From Arthrobacter sp. TMP15 (GTDB taxonomy: Bacteria; Actinomycetota; Actinomycetes; Actinomycetales; Micrococcaceae): 64,000 bases of DNA. The DNA is taken from NCBI RefSeq assembly GCF_039529835.1, contig NZ_CP154262.1, positions 3,224,001-3,288,000 on the forward strand. The letters are read 5' to 3'. Every line of letters begins with the position of its first letter. Position 1 is the first letter of the stretch. Under the pieces are notes generated by a model. The model was given only the letters and a program-made list of their open reading frames with translations, did no database searches and was not told where the DNA came from. Positions 16,458-26,221 of this stretch are shown here, one piece after another. The position numbers were made by a program, and so were the translations under genes.

Positions 16458-17840
16458 ATGACTGCTTCCTTGGGCACTACTTCGCTGCGCACTCTGACTC
16501 TGGCCCTGGATCCAGCCACGCTGGCTGAGCTAGGTGTGAGTGGTCCCGCGCACCTTTTAGGCGCCGCCTCCACCGACGACCCCATGTGCTGGCTTCGCCG
16601 CGGCCAAGGACTGCTGGGCTTTGGCGAGATCACTACGTTTAGCGCTCGTGGCCCCGAACGGTTTGCTGACGCAGAGTCATGGTGGCGGGAGTTGCTAGGC
16701 GAGGCCCGGATTGAAGATTCTGTGCGCATGCCGGGCACCGGTCCCATGGCTTTCGGCTCCTTTGCCTTCTCCAAAAAGAGCACTTTTAACTCGGTGCTGA
16801 TTGTTCCGGCCCTCGTGGTTGGTTTCGCCGATGGGGCCGCGTGGCTCACCCAGCTAAGCATTGATGGCACGGTTCCCACCGCGGAGTCGGCTTTGGATCT
16901 TTTCCGCGAAACAGCTGCGGGGGCCCTCTCACCGAGCATTTCCAGCCCCCTTTCAAGCGCCGCTTCCGAGGAGTGTTCCATGCCGTCTGAAGTCTCCGCG
17001 GGCACCGTGCGTTCCGGAGCGCTCACCGAGGAACAATGGATGCAATCAGTAAGTGCCGGTGTGCAGGCGATTGCCGGCGGTGGGCTTGAAAAGGTCGTTT
17101 TGGCCCGAGATGTTGTTGCAACGTTCCCTGAACCCCTGCAGAGAGTTTCAATTCTGCAACGATTGGTGGATCTTTACGATGAATGTTGGACCTATGGTGT
17201 CCGCGGTCTAGTAGGCGCCACACCCGAAATTTTGATCAAGGTGGAGGGCTCAATGGCCCAGGCCCGAGTATTGGCTGGAACCCTGGATCGTGAGGATGAA
17301 CCCGCCGGTTCCTCCGGTTTTGCGGATGCTGTCTTAGGCGGCTCTGCCAAGCAGCGCCAGGAACATGACTTCGCTGTTCGATCCCTCACCAGACAGTTGG
17401 CGCCTTTCGCAACTGACCTTTCTTTCCCACCAGAACCGTTCATCCTGGAGCTCCCCAATGTGTGGCATCTGGCCTCAGATGTCACCGCCGAACTCGCTAG
17501 CTCAAATGGTCATCTGCCCAGTTCGTTGGCGCTAGTAGCGGCCCTCCACCCCACAGCAGCGGTATGCGGGACGCCTCGTGAGGATGCTGGAGAGCTCATC
17601 CTAGAGCTGGAAAAGATGGACCGTGGACCCTATGCCGGTCCCGTGGGATGGCTTGACGGTGCCGGTAATGGCGAGTGGGGAATCGCCCTGCGCGGGGCAG
17701 TACTGGAGGATGCCCACAACGTGCGGCTCTACGCCGGCGCGGGCATTGTTCAGGCGTCCGACCCGGCTGCCGAACTGGCAGAGACATGGGCAAAATTGAG
17801 GCCCATGCTGCAGGCCCTGGGTCTGCCAAACCACCCTTAG
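16458..17840 (+). CDS. menF: Isochorismate synthase
   Basis: 460 residues. It isomerises chorismate to isochorismate, the committed step to menaquinone. The chorismate-binding domain occupies the C-terminal two thirds: GLEKVVLARDV, TPEILIKVEGSMAQARVLAGT, SAKQRQEHDFAV, LHPTAAVCGTPRE and FGPYAGPVGW-like (RGPYAGPVGW). A salicylate or siderophore isochorismate synthase is an alternative, but the divergent menG operon and nearby menD favour menaquinone. ATG 16458 is preceded by only a weak ribosome site. Confidence 0.92.
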   Translation: MTASLGTTSLRTLTLALDPATLAELGVSGPAHLLGAASTDDPMCWLRRGQGLLGFGEITTFSARGPERFADAESWWRELLGEARIEDSVRMPGTGPMAFGSFAFSKKSTFNSVLIVPALVVGFADGAAWLTQLSIDGTVPTAESALDLFRETAAGALSPSISSPLSSAASEECSMPSEVSAGTVRSGALTEEQWMQSVSAGVQAIAGGGLEKVVLARDVVATFPEPLQRVSILQRLVDLYDECWTYGVRGLVGATPEILIKVEGSMAQARVLAGTLDREDEPAGSSGFADAVLGGSAKQRQEHDFAVRSLTRQLAPFATDLSFPPEPFILELPNVWHLASDVTAELASSNGHLPSSLALVAALHPTAAVCGTPREDAGELILELEKMDRGPYAGPVGWLDGAGNGEWGIALRGAVLEDAHNVRLYAGAGIVQASDPAAELAETWAKLRPMLQALGLPNHP

Positions 17841-17916
17841 GCCGATTCCGTGTCTGCGGAGTTTGCACCGTGCCAACCAACCGTGCCTTGCAAGCTGCGC
17901 CAATAAGTTGTTCAAT

Positions 17917-17934
17917 GGTGAAATATTGTTCACC
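17917..17934. promoter_or_regulatory. Palindromic operator candidate upstream of amino acid ABC transporter
   Basis: GGTGAA-ATATTG-TTCACC is a perfect 6+6 palindrome with a 6-base spacer. It lies 20 bp upstream of a -10 like element (TACACT, 17955-17960) and about 86 bp upstream of the binding-protein start. Confidence 0.5.
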
Positions 17935-18019
17935 GTGATGCAAATCACTCAGCGTTACACTATATTCAACCTACGCAGTGATCCATGTACGCAATACTTC
18001 AAGACAAAAAGGGACAAAA

Positions 18020-18955
18020 ATGCAAATCTCTACAAAGCTGACTGTTCGCCTGGCCGCAGTTGCGGCCGTCGCAGCATTGGCGCTGACAGGCTGTACCACC
18101 GCATCTCAGGACGGCGGCACGGAAAGCAGCGGAGGCCCTTCGCAGGTCGCCACCTTTGACCCCACCACGGTAGCCAAGGACGAGGCCTTGATCGCCATGC
18201 TGCCCGCCTCAATGAAGGGCAAAACCACCCTCAACGTTGGCGCGGATACTTCCTATGAGCCCGCGGAGTTCTTGGATAAGGACGGCCAGACCCCTATCGG
18301 CTACGACGTGGACATCGCCAAGGCCATCGCTGCAACGCTTGGCATGAAGGCAGAGGTACAGACCGCAGATTTTTCCTCCATCATTCCCAAAATTGGTAGC
18401 GCCTACGATCTGGGTATCTCTTCTTTCACCATTAACCCTGAGCGTTCAAAAGCGGTGAACTTTGTCAGCTACTTCAACGCCGGAGTGCTGTGGGCCGTTG
18501 AAAAGGGCAACCCCAAGGGCATCAGCATGGATGACCTCTGCGGGAAGAAGGTGGGTGTTCAGACAGGAACTGTTGAAGAAGATCCTGATGTGAAGGATCG
18601 CTCCGCCAAATGTGTTGCCGATGGCAAGCCTGCCATTGAGATCGTATCGCTGAAAAATCAGACCGATGTCACCACCCGCCTGGTCGGTGGCGCCATTGAC
18701 GCCATGAGCGCCGATACTCCCATCATCAATAACGCACTGGCAAAAACTAATGGCCAGTTGGAAACATTGGGCGAGGCTTACGATTCAGCTGAGCAGGGCA
18801 TTGCCGTTGCCAAGGACGATCTGGTCTTTGCCGGAGTGATTGAAAAGGTCATGAACAAGTTGATTGATGATGGCAATTACACCAAGATCCTAACCACGTG
18901 GAACAACCAGGATGGCGCTTTGAAGAAAGCAGTCCTAAATCCGACGGCGGGCTAG
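18020..18955 (+). CDS. Polar amino acid ABC transporter, substrate-binding lipoprotein
   Basis: 311 residues from the ATG at 18020, which has AAGGGA upstream; an upstream GTG-type frame would spoil the signal peptide. The N-terminus is a lipoprotein signal with lipobox ALTGC (Cys about residue 21), so the mature protein is anchored to the outer face of the membrane. The family 3 binding-protein fold is clear: LNVGADTSYEPAEF, GYDVDIAKAIAATLGMKAE, FSSIIPKIGSAYDLGISSFTI and GKKVGVQTGTVEE. The ligand is probably a polar amino acid; which one is not decidable. First gene of a three-gene operon. Confidence 0.92.
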   Translation: MQISTKLTVRLAAVAAVAALALTGCTTASQDGGTESSGGPSQVATFDPTTVAKDEALIAMLPASMKGKTTLNVGADTSYEPAEFLDKDGQTPIGYDVDIAKAIAATLGMKAEVQTADFSSIIPKIGSAYDLGISSFTINPERSKAVNFVSYFNAGVLWAVEKGNPKGISMDDLCGKKVGVQTGTVEEDPDVKDRSAKCVADGKPAIEIVSLKNQTDVTTRLVGGAIDAMSADTPIINNALAKTNGQLETLGEAYDSAEQGIAVAKDDLVFAGVIEKVMNKLIDDGNYTKILTTWNNQDGALKKAVLNPTAG

Positions 18956-18958
18956 CAG

Positions 18959-19933
18959 TTGAGCCGACTACTCTCCCGTGGGTCGACACCGGGCCCGGGA
19001 GCCGACCTGGAACGCATTGATGCAGTTCCGGTTCGGCACCCGTGGCGCTGGGTAGGCGCAGCATTTATTTTGCTGGTGCTCGTTATGGTCATCCAGTCAA
19101 TGACCACCAACGAAAAGTTCTATTGGGAAACTTTTAGGACGTATCTCTTTGATGTCCTTGTTATCCAAGGCGTGGGCTGGACACTCGTTTTAACTGTCAG
19201 CTCCATGGCGATCGCCATTGTGCTGGCCATTTTGCTGGCCTTCATGCGGCAATCTGAGAATCCTTTGTTCAGGTATGTGGCCTGGGTATGGGTTTGGTTC
19301 TTTCGTGGCACCCCCGTATATACCCAGCTGTTGTTTTGGGGTTCAGTGGGGGTGCTTTATCCCAAGATCATTCTTGGGGTACCGTTCGGGCCTGAGTTGT
19401 TCTCCTGGGACACCTCAACGGTTATCACCGCCACCGTTGGTGCGATCGTTGGTTTGGGTTTGAACGAGTCCGCTTACCTGGCTGAAATTTTCCGGGCGGG
19501 GCTTAAATCTGTTGACAACGGGCAGATGGAGGCGGCCGAAGCATTGGGTATGCGCCGGTCCAAGGTCATGTGGCGGATCATCTTGCCTCAGGCCATGAGA
19601 GTCATCATTCCCCCCACGGGCAATGAAACAATCGGCATGCTTAAGACGACCTCGCTGGTGCTGGCAGTCCCATTCACTTTGGACCTGACATTTGTTACCA
19701 ATGCGCTCGCGAGCCGAACGTTCCTGCCTATCCCATTGCTCATGGTTGCCGCATTCTGGTACCTGTTGATCACATCGGTTCTCATGGTGGGCCAGTTCTA
19801 CGTTGAACGGCATTTCGGCAAGGGGATTGACAATGTGATGAAAGCACCGGTGAAGGCAACTGCCGCCGCAGCCTCAGCCCACGCAACTCCAGAGAAAACT
19901 ATTGGCGGAACCACGGAAGGTGGCAAGCAATGA
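18959..19933 (+). CDS. Polar amino acid ABC transporter, permease
   Basis: 324 residues from a TTG at 18959, four bases after the preceding stop; no better start is available before the first helix. HisM/GlnP-type permease: about 5 transmembrane helices, with the EAA loop [29 protein letters not shown] at about 177-205 that docks the ATPase. The N-terminal 25 residues are charged and cytoplasmic; the C-terminal 25 are Ala-rich and probably disordered. A single permease suggests a homodimer. The stop overlaps the ATPase start (ATGA). Confidence 0.92.
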   Translation: MSRLLSRGSTPGPGADLERIDAVPVRHPWRWVGAAFILLVLVMVIQSMTTNEKFYWETFRTYLFDVLVIQGVGWTLVLTVSSMAIAIVLAILLAFMRQSENPLFRYVAWVWVWFFRGTPVYTQLLFWGSVGVLYPKIILGVPFGPELFSWDTSTVITATVGAIVGLGLNESAYLAEIFRAGLKSVDNGQMEAAEALGMRRSKVMWRIILPQAMRVIIPPTGNETIGMLKTTSLVLAVPFTLDLTFVTNALASRTFLPIPLLMVAAFWYLLITSVLMVGQFYVERHFGKGIDNVMKAPVKATAAAASAHATPEKTIGGTTEGGKQ

Positions 19934-20733
19934 CCAAGACCACCTCAACGGATAAGGTGAGCCCTGCCGGCGTAAAGCCGCTGGTGGAAATTCAGGGTGT
20001 GCATAAATTCTTCGGCGATCATCATGTGCTTCAGGGCATCGACATGACAGTCAAGCCCGGAGAAGTTTCAGTGATCATTGGGCCCTCTGGTTCAGGGAAA
20101 TCTACGCTTCTACGGTGCATCAACCTGCTGGAAACAATCAGCGCCGGGCGGATCTACGTCCATAACGAGCTGATCGGTTACCGCGAGGTCAATGGGAAGC
20201 TGCACGATCTAAACACTAAACAGATCGCAACTCAGCGCACGGAAATCGGTATGGTTTTTCAGCGCTTCAATTTGTTCCCGCACAAAACTGCGCTGCAAAA
20301 CGTGATCGAGGCCCCTACTCAGGTCAAACGTCAGTCAAAGGCGACTGCGAAGTTGAAGGCACAGGAACTGTTGGAAATGGTGGGTTTGTCTGACCGTGCC
20401 AACTTCTACCCCTCCCAGCTCTCTGGCGGCCAGCAGCAACGTGTTGCCATTGCCCGGGCACTGGCTATGGAACCGGAACTGATGCTCTTTGATGAGCCCA
20501 CATCAGCACTGGACCCCGAGCTGGTCGGTGATGTCCTTGAAGTCATGAAGAATCTGGCCAAGTCAGGCATGACAATGATTGTGGTTACTCACGAGATTGG
20601 TTTTGCCCGCGAGGTTGGAGACACCCTCACGTTCATGGATGCTGGCGTGGTGGTTGAAACCGGTAACCCTCGGGATATCATCGCCAATCCGCAGCACGAA
20701 CGCACCAAGGAATTCCTTAGCCGCGTCCTCTAA
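19930..20733 (+). CDS. Polar amino acid ABC transporter, ATP-binding protein
   Basis: 267 residues. Walker [10 protein letters not shown] at about 51-59, Q-loop FQRFNLFPH, signature [15 protein letters not shown], Walker [15 protein letters not shown] and the switch histidine VVTHEIGFA are all intact. Standard length for the GlnQ/HisP family. A small insertion after the first strand pair ([15 protein letters not shown]) is common among actinobacterial members. ATG overlaps the permease stop. It is the last gene of the operon, followed by a strong terminator. Confidence 0.95.
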   Translation: MTKTTSTDKVSPAGVKPLVEIQGVHKFFGDHHVLQGIDMTVKPGEVSVIIGPSGSGKSTLLRCINLLETISAGRIYVHNELIGYREVNGKLHDLNTKQIATQRTEIGMVFQRFNLFPHKTALQNVIEAPTQVKRQSKATAKLKAQELLEMVGLSDRANFYPSQLSGGQQQRVAIARALAMEPELMLFDEPTSALDPELVGDVLEVMKNLAKSGMTMIVVTHEIGFAREVGDTLTFMDAGVVVETGNPRDIIANPQHERTKEFLSRVL

Positions 20734-20741
20734 CCGCAGAT

Positions 20742-20785
20742 AAAGCTGGCCCGCAGCAGTGCACTGCTGCGGGCCAGCTTTTTTT
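20742..20785 (+). terminator. Intrinsic terminator after the amino acid ABC operon
   Basis: Perfect palindrome with 20-base arms (20742-20761 and 20762-20781) ending in a run of seven T. It sits 9 bp after the ATPase stop and between convergent genes, so it may also act on menD transcripts. Confidence 0.9.
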
Positions 20786-20798
20786 GGGCCCTTTGCTG

Positions 20799-20851
20799 CT
20801 GTGAATTTTGCTACTGTGAATTTTGTTTCTGTGAATTTTGTTACTGTGAAT
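20799..20851. repeat. 15-bp tandem repeat overlapping the end of menD
   Basis: Three and a half copies of a 15-bp unit CTGTGAATTTTGYTA (20799-20813, 20814-20828, 20829-20843, partial to 20851). It spans the menD stop codon. Confidence 0.8.
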
Positions 20852-22601
20852 CAGCCAAGGCTGCGGCGATACGTGCGTGGAACTCTTGCAATCCTGCCCG
20901 GCTGGCCGATACCTCAATGAGGCTGCGCCCCTGCACAGGTGCGGCCAGAGCCTGCCCCAGCTCCGCGGGAGTGCGCACCAACGTATGAGCCCATCCGTAA
21001 GCTTGCGCCAAAACACCCAGTTCTACTGTGTGCGGGGTGCCAAAGAAGCGTTCGACGGCGGCCGCGTAGTTGGGTGCCTGCGCTAGTGTTCCGTGCTCCA
21101 AGACTGAGAAAATGCCTCCGCCACCATCATTGAGGACTACGGCTTGCAGGTGCGGAATTTCTTCGGTGGGACCTGTATTCATAGCTCCTACGTCATGCAA
21201 AAAGGTCAGATCCCCTATCAACACCCGTGTTGGCCGGCCCGTAGCCAGGGCTACCCCGGTTGCTGTGGCGAGGGTGCCGTCAATACCTGCCAGACCCCGG
21301 TTGGCGAACACAGTGACGTTGTTTACCCTGGTGGGTTTACCCGCCAGGTCAACGTCGCGGACAGGGTTTGAGGAACCCAGCATGAGGTTGCTACTGGGCT
21401 CTTGCTGGGCCTTGGCCCACACTGCGCGCGCCACCGCCGGGCCCGTAAGTTCCTTGGCATTGGGGGGTGCATCATTGAAGAGCGCATCTAATTGCTTCTC
21501 GCCAAGAGCGGCCGCTTCCTGCCACACTTGGAGCCAGCCGTCCGGGCCCTGCCCGGCGAAGCCAACGAGTTGATCCCATTGAGTCAACATCAGTTCCGTG
21601 CGCCGCCCAGCCTCGAACCAGGGAACAGGCTTGGGAATAAATAGTGCCCGTTCCAGGTCGGTGCGGGCCAGCAACGCATTGATTTGCCGCGATAGTGTTG
21701 GCCGACCAAAAAGTACCACCCGCTCAATCGGATGAGTGCTATCAGGGCCAAAGGCCTCAATGAGCAGCCGGTATGGGCCAACCGCGTTGGGTCCAAACCG
21801 AGCATTGGAAGACGGTTCCGCGAGCAGCGGTAGAGACAACATTCGGGCAAAGTATTCCGCTTCCGCACCTGCCCCGTGCCCGGCCACCACCACTGTTCTG
21901 TGGCTCGTTGCCGGCAAGCTCGTTACCGGCAAGCTCGTTACGGGCAGGCTTACCACTGGACTGCTTGCCACCGGGCTGCTTATGGCCTTTCTGGGCTCAG
22001 GACCAAGGCCATCTCCCGCCTTCACCACAGGCAGCAGCCGTTCCCATTCCGAACCGTCCAGTGCCGGTGTCAGCGGGTCCCGAAAGGCGAGGTTCACCTG
22101 AACGGGACCGGAGGGAATACCTTCTAACCGTCCGCGGGCAGCACTTAGGGCTGTTGAGATGGCGCTGGAGGGATCCAGACCGGCTGGAACATCCGTGGCA
22201 AAACGAACGTGATCGCCAAAGATGTCCAGCTGCTGTGTTGTTTGGTTGGCTCCGGTGCCCCGCAATTCTTCGGGTCGGTCCGCGCAGAGCACAACGATGG
22301 GTGTTCCGCTGTGGTTAGCCTCCATGACCGCAGGCAGTAGGTTGCCTACAGCCGTTCCCGACGTTGTCACAACCGCCACGGGAGCCTTCGCCCCCAGTGC
22401 CAGGCCTAGGGCCGTAAACCCGGCAACTCGTTCGTCAATTCGTACATATGTTTTGAGCCGGTCATCTGCCTGCGCTTCAGCAAGGGCATAGGCAAGAGGT
22501 GCACTGCGGGATCCTGGCGCCACCACCACGTGAGCAACTTCCGCACGGACCAAGGCGTCTACAACGTGGCGGGCAGCATCCATGGAGCTAAGTAAAGTCA
22601 C
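20841..22601 (-). CDS. menD: SEPHCHC synthase (menaquinone)
   Basis: 586 residues. A ThDP enzyme that joins isochorismate and 2-oxoglutarate. The N-terminal domain has VVAPGSRSAPLAYAL, RIDERVAGFTALGLALG with the catalytic glutamate, and TTSGTAVGNLLPAVMEA. The C-terminal domain has GDLTFLHDVGAMN and the NDGGGGIFSVLEHG ThDP motif. The inter-domain linker at about 210-235 carries five-residue repeats (VTSLP and variants) encoded by 15-bp tandem repeats. The start is GTG 22601 or ATG 22583. Divergent transport operon upstream ends convergently with it. Confidence 0.95.
   Translation of the reverse strand: MTLLSSMDAARHVVDALVRAEVAHVVVAPGSRSAPLAYALAEAQADDRLKTYVRIDERVAGFTALGLALGAKAPVAVVTTSGTAVGNLLPAVMEANHSGTPIVVLCADRPEELRGTGANQTTQQLDIFGDHVRFATDVPAGLDPSSAISTALSAARGRLEGIPSGPVQVNLAFRDPLTPALDGSEWERLLPVVKAGDGLGPEPRKAISSPVASSPVVSLPVTSLPVTSLPATSHRTVVVAGHGAGAEAEYFARMLSLPLLAEPSSNARFGPNAVGPYRLLIEAFGPDSTHPIERVVLFGRPTLSRQINALLARTDLERALFIPKPVPWFEAGRRTELMLTQWDQLVGFAGQGPDGWLQVWQEAAALGEKQLDALFNDAPPNAKELTGPAVARAVWAKAQQEPSSNLMLGSSNPVRDVDLAGKPTRVNNVTVFANRGLAGIDGTLATATGVALATGRPTRVLIGDLTFLHDVGAMNTGPTEEIPHLQAVVLNDGGGGIFSVLEHGTLAQAPNYAAAVERFFGTPHTVELGVLAQAYGWAHTLVRTPAELGQALAAPVQGRSLIEVSASRAGLQEFHARIAAALADSQ
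21904..21978. repeat. 15-bp tandem repeats inside menD
   Basis: Five consecutive 15-bp units (21904, 21919, 21934, 21949, 21964), the first three nearly identical and the last two diverged. They encode Ser-Leu-Pro-Val-Thr-type pentapeptides in the MenD linker, keeping the frame. Confidence 0.75.
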
Positions 22602-22664
22602 GCCACTACTCTAGTCACACAGAGCGCCGGATGCCCATACGCGCGCTAGGCGATGCCCCGGGCG

Positions 22665-23654
22665 TTAGAACAGTTCAGGACCCAGCAGGGCATGGCAGCG
22701 GCTCAAACGTTCATGCCACCAGGCACGCCGCTGCGCCGGTGCGGCAAACCGGGTAAGCAGCTGCGGATCAGCAACAACCTCGCGCAGCTCAATTCCGCCG
22801 TCAACCGCTACCAGGCTTGGCACTGCCACATCTGCTTCCATCAAAGATACTGTGCCCAGCCCGCAGGCGTAGGGTAACTGTGGCAACGCGGCCGCAAGTG
22901 CTAATCCGGTTCGGATGCCCACAGAAGAATCCAGCGCCGAGCTCACCACAGCGGGCAAACCGGCTTCGGCAACGATTGCCAACGCCCGTCGGACGCCTCC
23001 CAGGGGGGCTGCTTTAATCACGAGTAGATCTGCGGCTCCGGCGCGGGCAACAGCCAGGGGGTCAGTAACTTTGCGCACGCTTTCATCCGCTGCAATCAAA
23101 ACCGAGCCACCAAGCGCCGCACGTACAGCAGCCATTTCCGGAATCGTGGCAACGGGCTGTTCGGCGTATTCAAGCCCAAACACTGAAAGCATGCGCAACG
23201 CTGCCACTGCCTGCGGCACCAACCATCCGCCATTGGCATCCACTCTGATCCGGGCCTCTGGCAGCAAATTCCGTACTGCCCCCACTCTGGCAGCATCCTG
23301 CGCCAGCGACTCTCCAGCCTCGGCCACCTTGATCTTCACAGTGTGCAGACCATCAAATGCCGAAAGTACCGCCGGAATTCTCTCAGGAGTAACTGCTGGA
23401 ACGGTAGCGTTCAGCGGAATCCAGCTGCGCGCTGGCTCGGGGTACCCCAGCCAGCCAGCTTCCAAAGCTGCGGCTAGCCACCGGGCGGACTCTGCGTCGT
23501 CGTACTCAAGGAAAGGCCCAAATTCCGCCCATCCCGCGGGACCTTTAAAGACCATCACTTCGCGGGTCTGCACACCTCGAAACTTCACCTTCATGGGCAG
23601 GGAGACTACATGGGCGTCGGCAAGAACCTGCTCAAGCGGTGGGAGTGGAAGCAT
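22665..23654 (-). CDS. menC: o-Succinylbenzoate synthase
   Basis: 329 residues from ATG 23654; an ORF extension upstream overlaps the divergent PAP2 gene and is Arg-rich. Enolase-superfamily dehydration of SHCHC to o-succinylbenzoate. The catalytic acid/base lysine is in HTVKIKVAE (KxK motif, about 108), metal ligands are in RVDANGGW (about 144), EYAEQPV and ADESV, and the second lysine is in LLVIKAAPLGG. The short form is typical of actinobacterial MenC. It shares direction with menD, 60 bp downstream of this gene, so both could be one operon. Confidence 0.93.
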   Translation of the reverse strand: MLPLPPLEQVLADAHVVSLPMKVKFRGVQTREVMVFKGPAGWAEFGPFLEYDDAESARWLAAALEAGWLGYPEPARSWIPLNATVPAVTPERIPAVLSAFDGLHTVKIKVAEAGESLAQDAARVGAVRNLLPEARIRVDANGGWLVPQAVAALRMLSVFGLEYAEQPVATIPEMAAVRAALGGSVLIAADESVRKVTDPLAVARAGAADLLVIKAAPLGGVRRALAIVAEAGLPAVVSSALDSSVGIRTGLALAAALPQLPYACGLGTVSLMEADVAVPSLVAVDGGIELREVVADPQLLTRFAAPAQRRAWWHERLSRCHALLGPELF

Positions 23655-23713
23655 CTCTTCACTGTAGCCCCAACCACAGCAAGCTCCCATGAATCTGTGG
23701 GAAGCTAGGCGGG

Positions 23714-24616
23714 ATGAAGAACCATGCCGCCCCTCACCGTTCAGGCCCGCACAGCCGTGCCGCCTCACGCATTGCCGCCTGGCCATTCTTCTCGGCGGCG
23801 TTCATTAGCTTGGTTGGGATGGCTCTTAGTTACAGATTTTTCATCACCACCACCTCCGGACAGTTCATTGACGAGTCAGCCCTGGTTGAGGCCGAGGCGG
23901 CCCGCCAACGCATTGGTATACAGACTGCCCAAGTCCTTGACTCACTTCCCGTGACGTCCCTGGTCATCGCCGCGCTTGTGGTCTTATTCGTCACCCTTGC
24001 CCGACGCAGGTGGAAAGCGGCTGGTTTCGCTATTGTCGCCATGGCCGCTGCTAATCTCTCCACCCAGGTGATCAAGGCTGGGCTACCGGACCGACCCAAT
24101 CTCGGCGTGAACACTCTGGCCCTGAATTCGTTGCCGTCCGGGCACACTACCCTGGCCGCCAGCGCCGCAGCCGCCGTGTTCCTGGTGGTTTCCCCACGCT
24201 GGCGCCCTGCCGCAGGCTTTGTGGGCGGCAGTTACGCCCTTGTGGTGGGAATTTCCACGCTCATCAATCAATGGCACCGACCATCAGATGTCTTGGCGGC
24301 TTTCTTCATTGTGGCGTTCTGGACCGCCCTGGCGGCGCTGGTTGTTATGCGTACAGGCCCGAAGTGGAATGTCTGGTTGGGCTCGGATATGCACTGGGCA
24401 TCGGCACGGTGGTGGACTGTTTTGGCCGGGCTGTTGGCCCTGTTGGCGGGAGTGGCAACGGCCCTGATCTTACGTTCGGTTTCCGGGCCCGATGCGGTTA
24501 GTACCACCAGCTATTTCCTTATTGGACTTGGCCAAATAGTTGTTGTTGGCTACGGCCTCACTTTTGCTGGCATATTGCTGCTGACATTGGCTGTTCGACG
24601 CCGTTCACGGCGTTAG
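23714..24616 (+). CDS. PAP2-family membrane phosphatase
   Basis: 300 residues, about 6-7 transmembrane helices. The three phosphatase motifs are present: KAGLPDRPN (about 117-125), LPSGHTTLAA (about 138-147) and INQWHRPSDV (about 184-193), with the catalytic His in the third and the acid His in the second. The first motif KxxxxxRP matches lipid phosphatases. Likely substrates are phosphatidic acid or undecaprenyl diphosphate; sequence does not decide. The C-terminal 80 residues form two more helices beyond the core. Monocistronic and divergent from menC. Confidence 0.88.
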   Translation: MKNHAAPHRSGPHSRAASRIAAWPFFSAAFISLVGMALSYRFFITTTSGQFIDESALVEAEAARQRIGIQTAQVLDSLPVTSLVIAALVVLFVTLARRRWKAAGFAIVAMAAANLSTQVIKAGLPDRPNLGVNTLALNSLPSGHTTLAASAAAAVFLVVSPRWRPAAGFVGGSYALVVGISTLINQWHRPSDVLAAFFIVAFWTALAALVVMRTGPKWNVWLGSDMHWASARWWTVLAGLLALLAGVATALILRSVSGPDAVSTTSYFLIGLGQIVVVGYGLTFAGILLLTLAVRRRSRR

Positions 24617-24650
24617 TTCGGCTGCTCGCCTAACAGTCTGGATTCCCGAA

Positions 24651-25898
24651 CTAGCGCTGGATGGGTTTGTGCCGGGGTACCGAATACCCCAGTACGGCAG
24701 CCGCTACCAGCCCCAACAATCCGGTGGCCGCAATGCCAAAAGATAAACTCACCACAGCCGTTAGGCCCGCAAGGATCGCTGGTCCGCTTGAGCCACCAAT
24801 GTCAGAGATGAACCGCCATACGCCCAGAAACTGGGCCCGCCCGTTCCGTGGTGCGTAGTCAGCTCCCAAGGTCATGACCAGGCCCGATCCAATGCCGTTT
24901 CCAAACCCGATCAGCATGGCTACCAGCAGCAGAGTGAGCGCTCCTGTGGTTAGCGGCATCAGCAGCAGCGAGACGCCCATCAACACCATGGACGGCACGG
25001 CTACCGCTATGCGCCCCTTTTTATCCATGACCTTGCCGGCTGGATAAAAGACAAGCATGTCGATGGCACCGGACATGCCATAGATCAGGGAGGTGGCAGC
25101 AGGGCTCAGACCCAAGTTCTCTGCCCACAACGGCACTACAACCTGCCGGGAAGAGCGCACTGCACTGACGAAGAGGATCCCAAGCCCAACACTGAGGAAG
25201 ATTTCTTTATGCGCCGAAACCAAGGAACGCAGGGTGGGGGCTGGCCCGTCACTGCGCTCACCTTGGTCGCTGACAAGATCAGGTAGCCACAGAGCCAGGG
25301 CTCCTGCACCAGCCACGGCCACAGCGGCCACCCAGTAGGCGCCACTGAGCCCCACCAGGTGAATCACCAAGGCACCAATGAACGGTCCGGCGAACAAACC
25401 AATCCTGCCCACCCCACCAAGCGTCGACATGGCCCGGGCCCGCAAGAGTGGCGGAACAGCTTCGGTGAGGTAACTTTGGCGCGCTAGGTTGAACACTGCC
25501 GAGGCAGCGCCAATCAGGAGAATCCCTGCGGCAAAGGGCCAGAGTTCGGTGGCGAAAACGCAGAGCAGGAGCGCGCACAGGCTCAGGATGGCAGCGCCAA
25601 CCATGCTGAGCCGTTCACCAAACTTAGCTGTGATCATCGAGGCCGGAATATTACTGACCAGGGAACCGATCCCAATCAACGCCACAATGAGAGCCGCCCC
25701 CGCCAGGGACGAGCCCATGGTGCGCGCACTGAGCGGGATGATGGGCAGAATAGCCCCTTCGCCAATACCAAAAAGCAGTGATGGCCCAAATGCCGGAAGG
25801 GCAATGGACCACAGACTGAAGTCTCCTGGTTTCGATGGTTTGCTCACTGGCTCTACTCTAGACCTGACGGATGGAGACGTCGCGGACGGCGGAGCCAT
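24651..25898 (-). CDS. MFS transporter, putative exporter
   Basis: 415 residues with 12 predicted transmembrane helices. The loop 2-3 region is AKFGERLSMVGA and the loop 8-9 counterpart is GKVMDKKGRIAVAVPSMV, in line with the Gx3DrxGRr pattern of major facilitator proteins. The N-terminal 28 residues are Pro/Ser-rich and cytoplasmic. It most resembles drug/solute exporters of the 12-helix type; no substrate can be named. It ends convergently with the PAP2 gene, 35 bp apart. Upstream is a 545-bp stretch without an intact ordinary gene. Confidence 0.85.
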   Translation of the reverse strand: MAPPSATSPSVRSRVEPVSKPSKPGDFSLWSIALPAFGPSLLFGIGEGAILPIIPLSARTMGSSLAGAALIVALIGIGSLVSNIPASMITAKFGERLSMVGAAILSLCALLLCVFATELWPFAAGILLIGAASAVFNLARQSYLTEAVPPLLRARAMSTLGGVGRIGLFAGPFIGALVIHLVGLSGAYWVAAVAVAGAGALALWLPDLVSDQGERSDGPAPTLRSLVSAHKEIFLSVGLGILFVSAVRSSRQVVVPLWAENLGLSPAATSLIYGMSGAIDMLVFYPAGKVMDKKGRIAVAVPSMVLMGVSLLLMPLTTGALTLLLVAMLIGFGNGIGSGLVMTLGADYAPRNGRAQFLGVWRFISDIGGSSGPAILAGLTAVVSLSFGIAATGLLGLVAAAVLGYSVPRHKPIQR

Positions 25899-25979
25899 AG
25901 CGGCTGGAAGCTATTAGCGAAGGCCACCGCTGCCCACCCAACAACCAAGTTCCACAGGCAAGCTCCACAGACCAGGTCG

Positions 25980-26106
25980 GAGCCGGGGTGTTCGCAGTCC
26001 ACTGCTTGCGGCTGGTCGAGCCAATCCAAACAACACCGTCGGTCGCGTTTCCACCTTCTAGGGGCACCTCTTGCTCTACCACCTGATAAGAATGGCCCGT
26101 CATCAA
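25980..26106 (-). pseudogene. Remnant of a phosphotransferase (APH-like) N-terminus
   Basis: From an ATG at 26106 the frame reads HSYQVVEQEVPLEGGN then DGVVWIGSTSRKQWTANTPA, which resembles the N-terminal 'EVPLEGGNVxxGVVRVGDTVRRPxGPWTPAVH' block of actinobacterial aminoglycoside/phosphotransferase-family proteins. After about 42 codons the likeness stops and no catalytic core (HxDxxxxN) follows before the MFS gene. It therefore looks like a decayed or deleted gene rather than a working enzyme. The likeness is from memory of the family, so this is a tentative call. Confidence 0.4.
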
Positions 26107-26221
26107 TGGGGCAACGCACGGGGGCTGGTAGCGGAGGGTGCGTATAAGTCAGCGAGGACTTCACATGGATGGCTTACATCAGTCATCGCGTTTGTCACGC
26201 TGAGGCTTCGAACTCCCGGCG

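Noticed and set aside
16346-17026. 226-codon minus frame across menF
   Set aside because: menF is intact in sense; the antisense frame has Ser/Pro/Arg bias typical of shadows.
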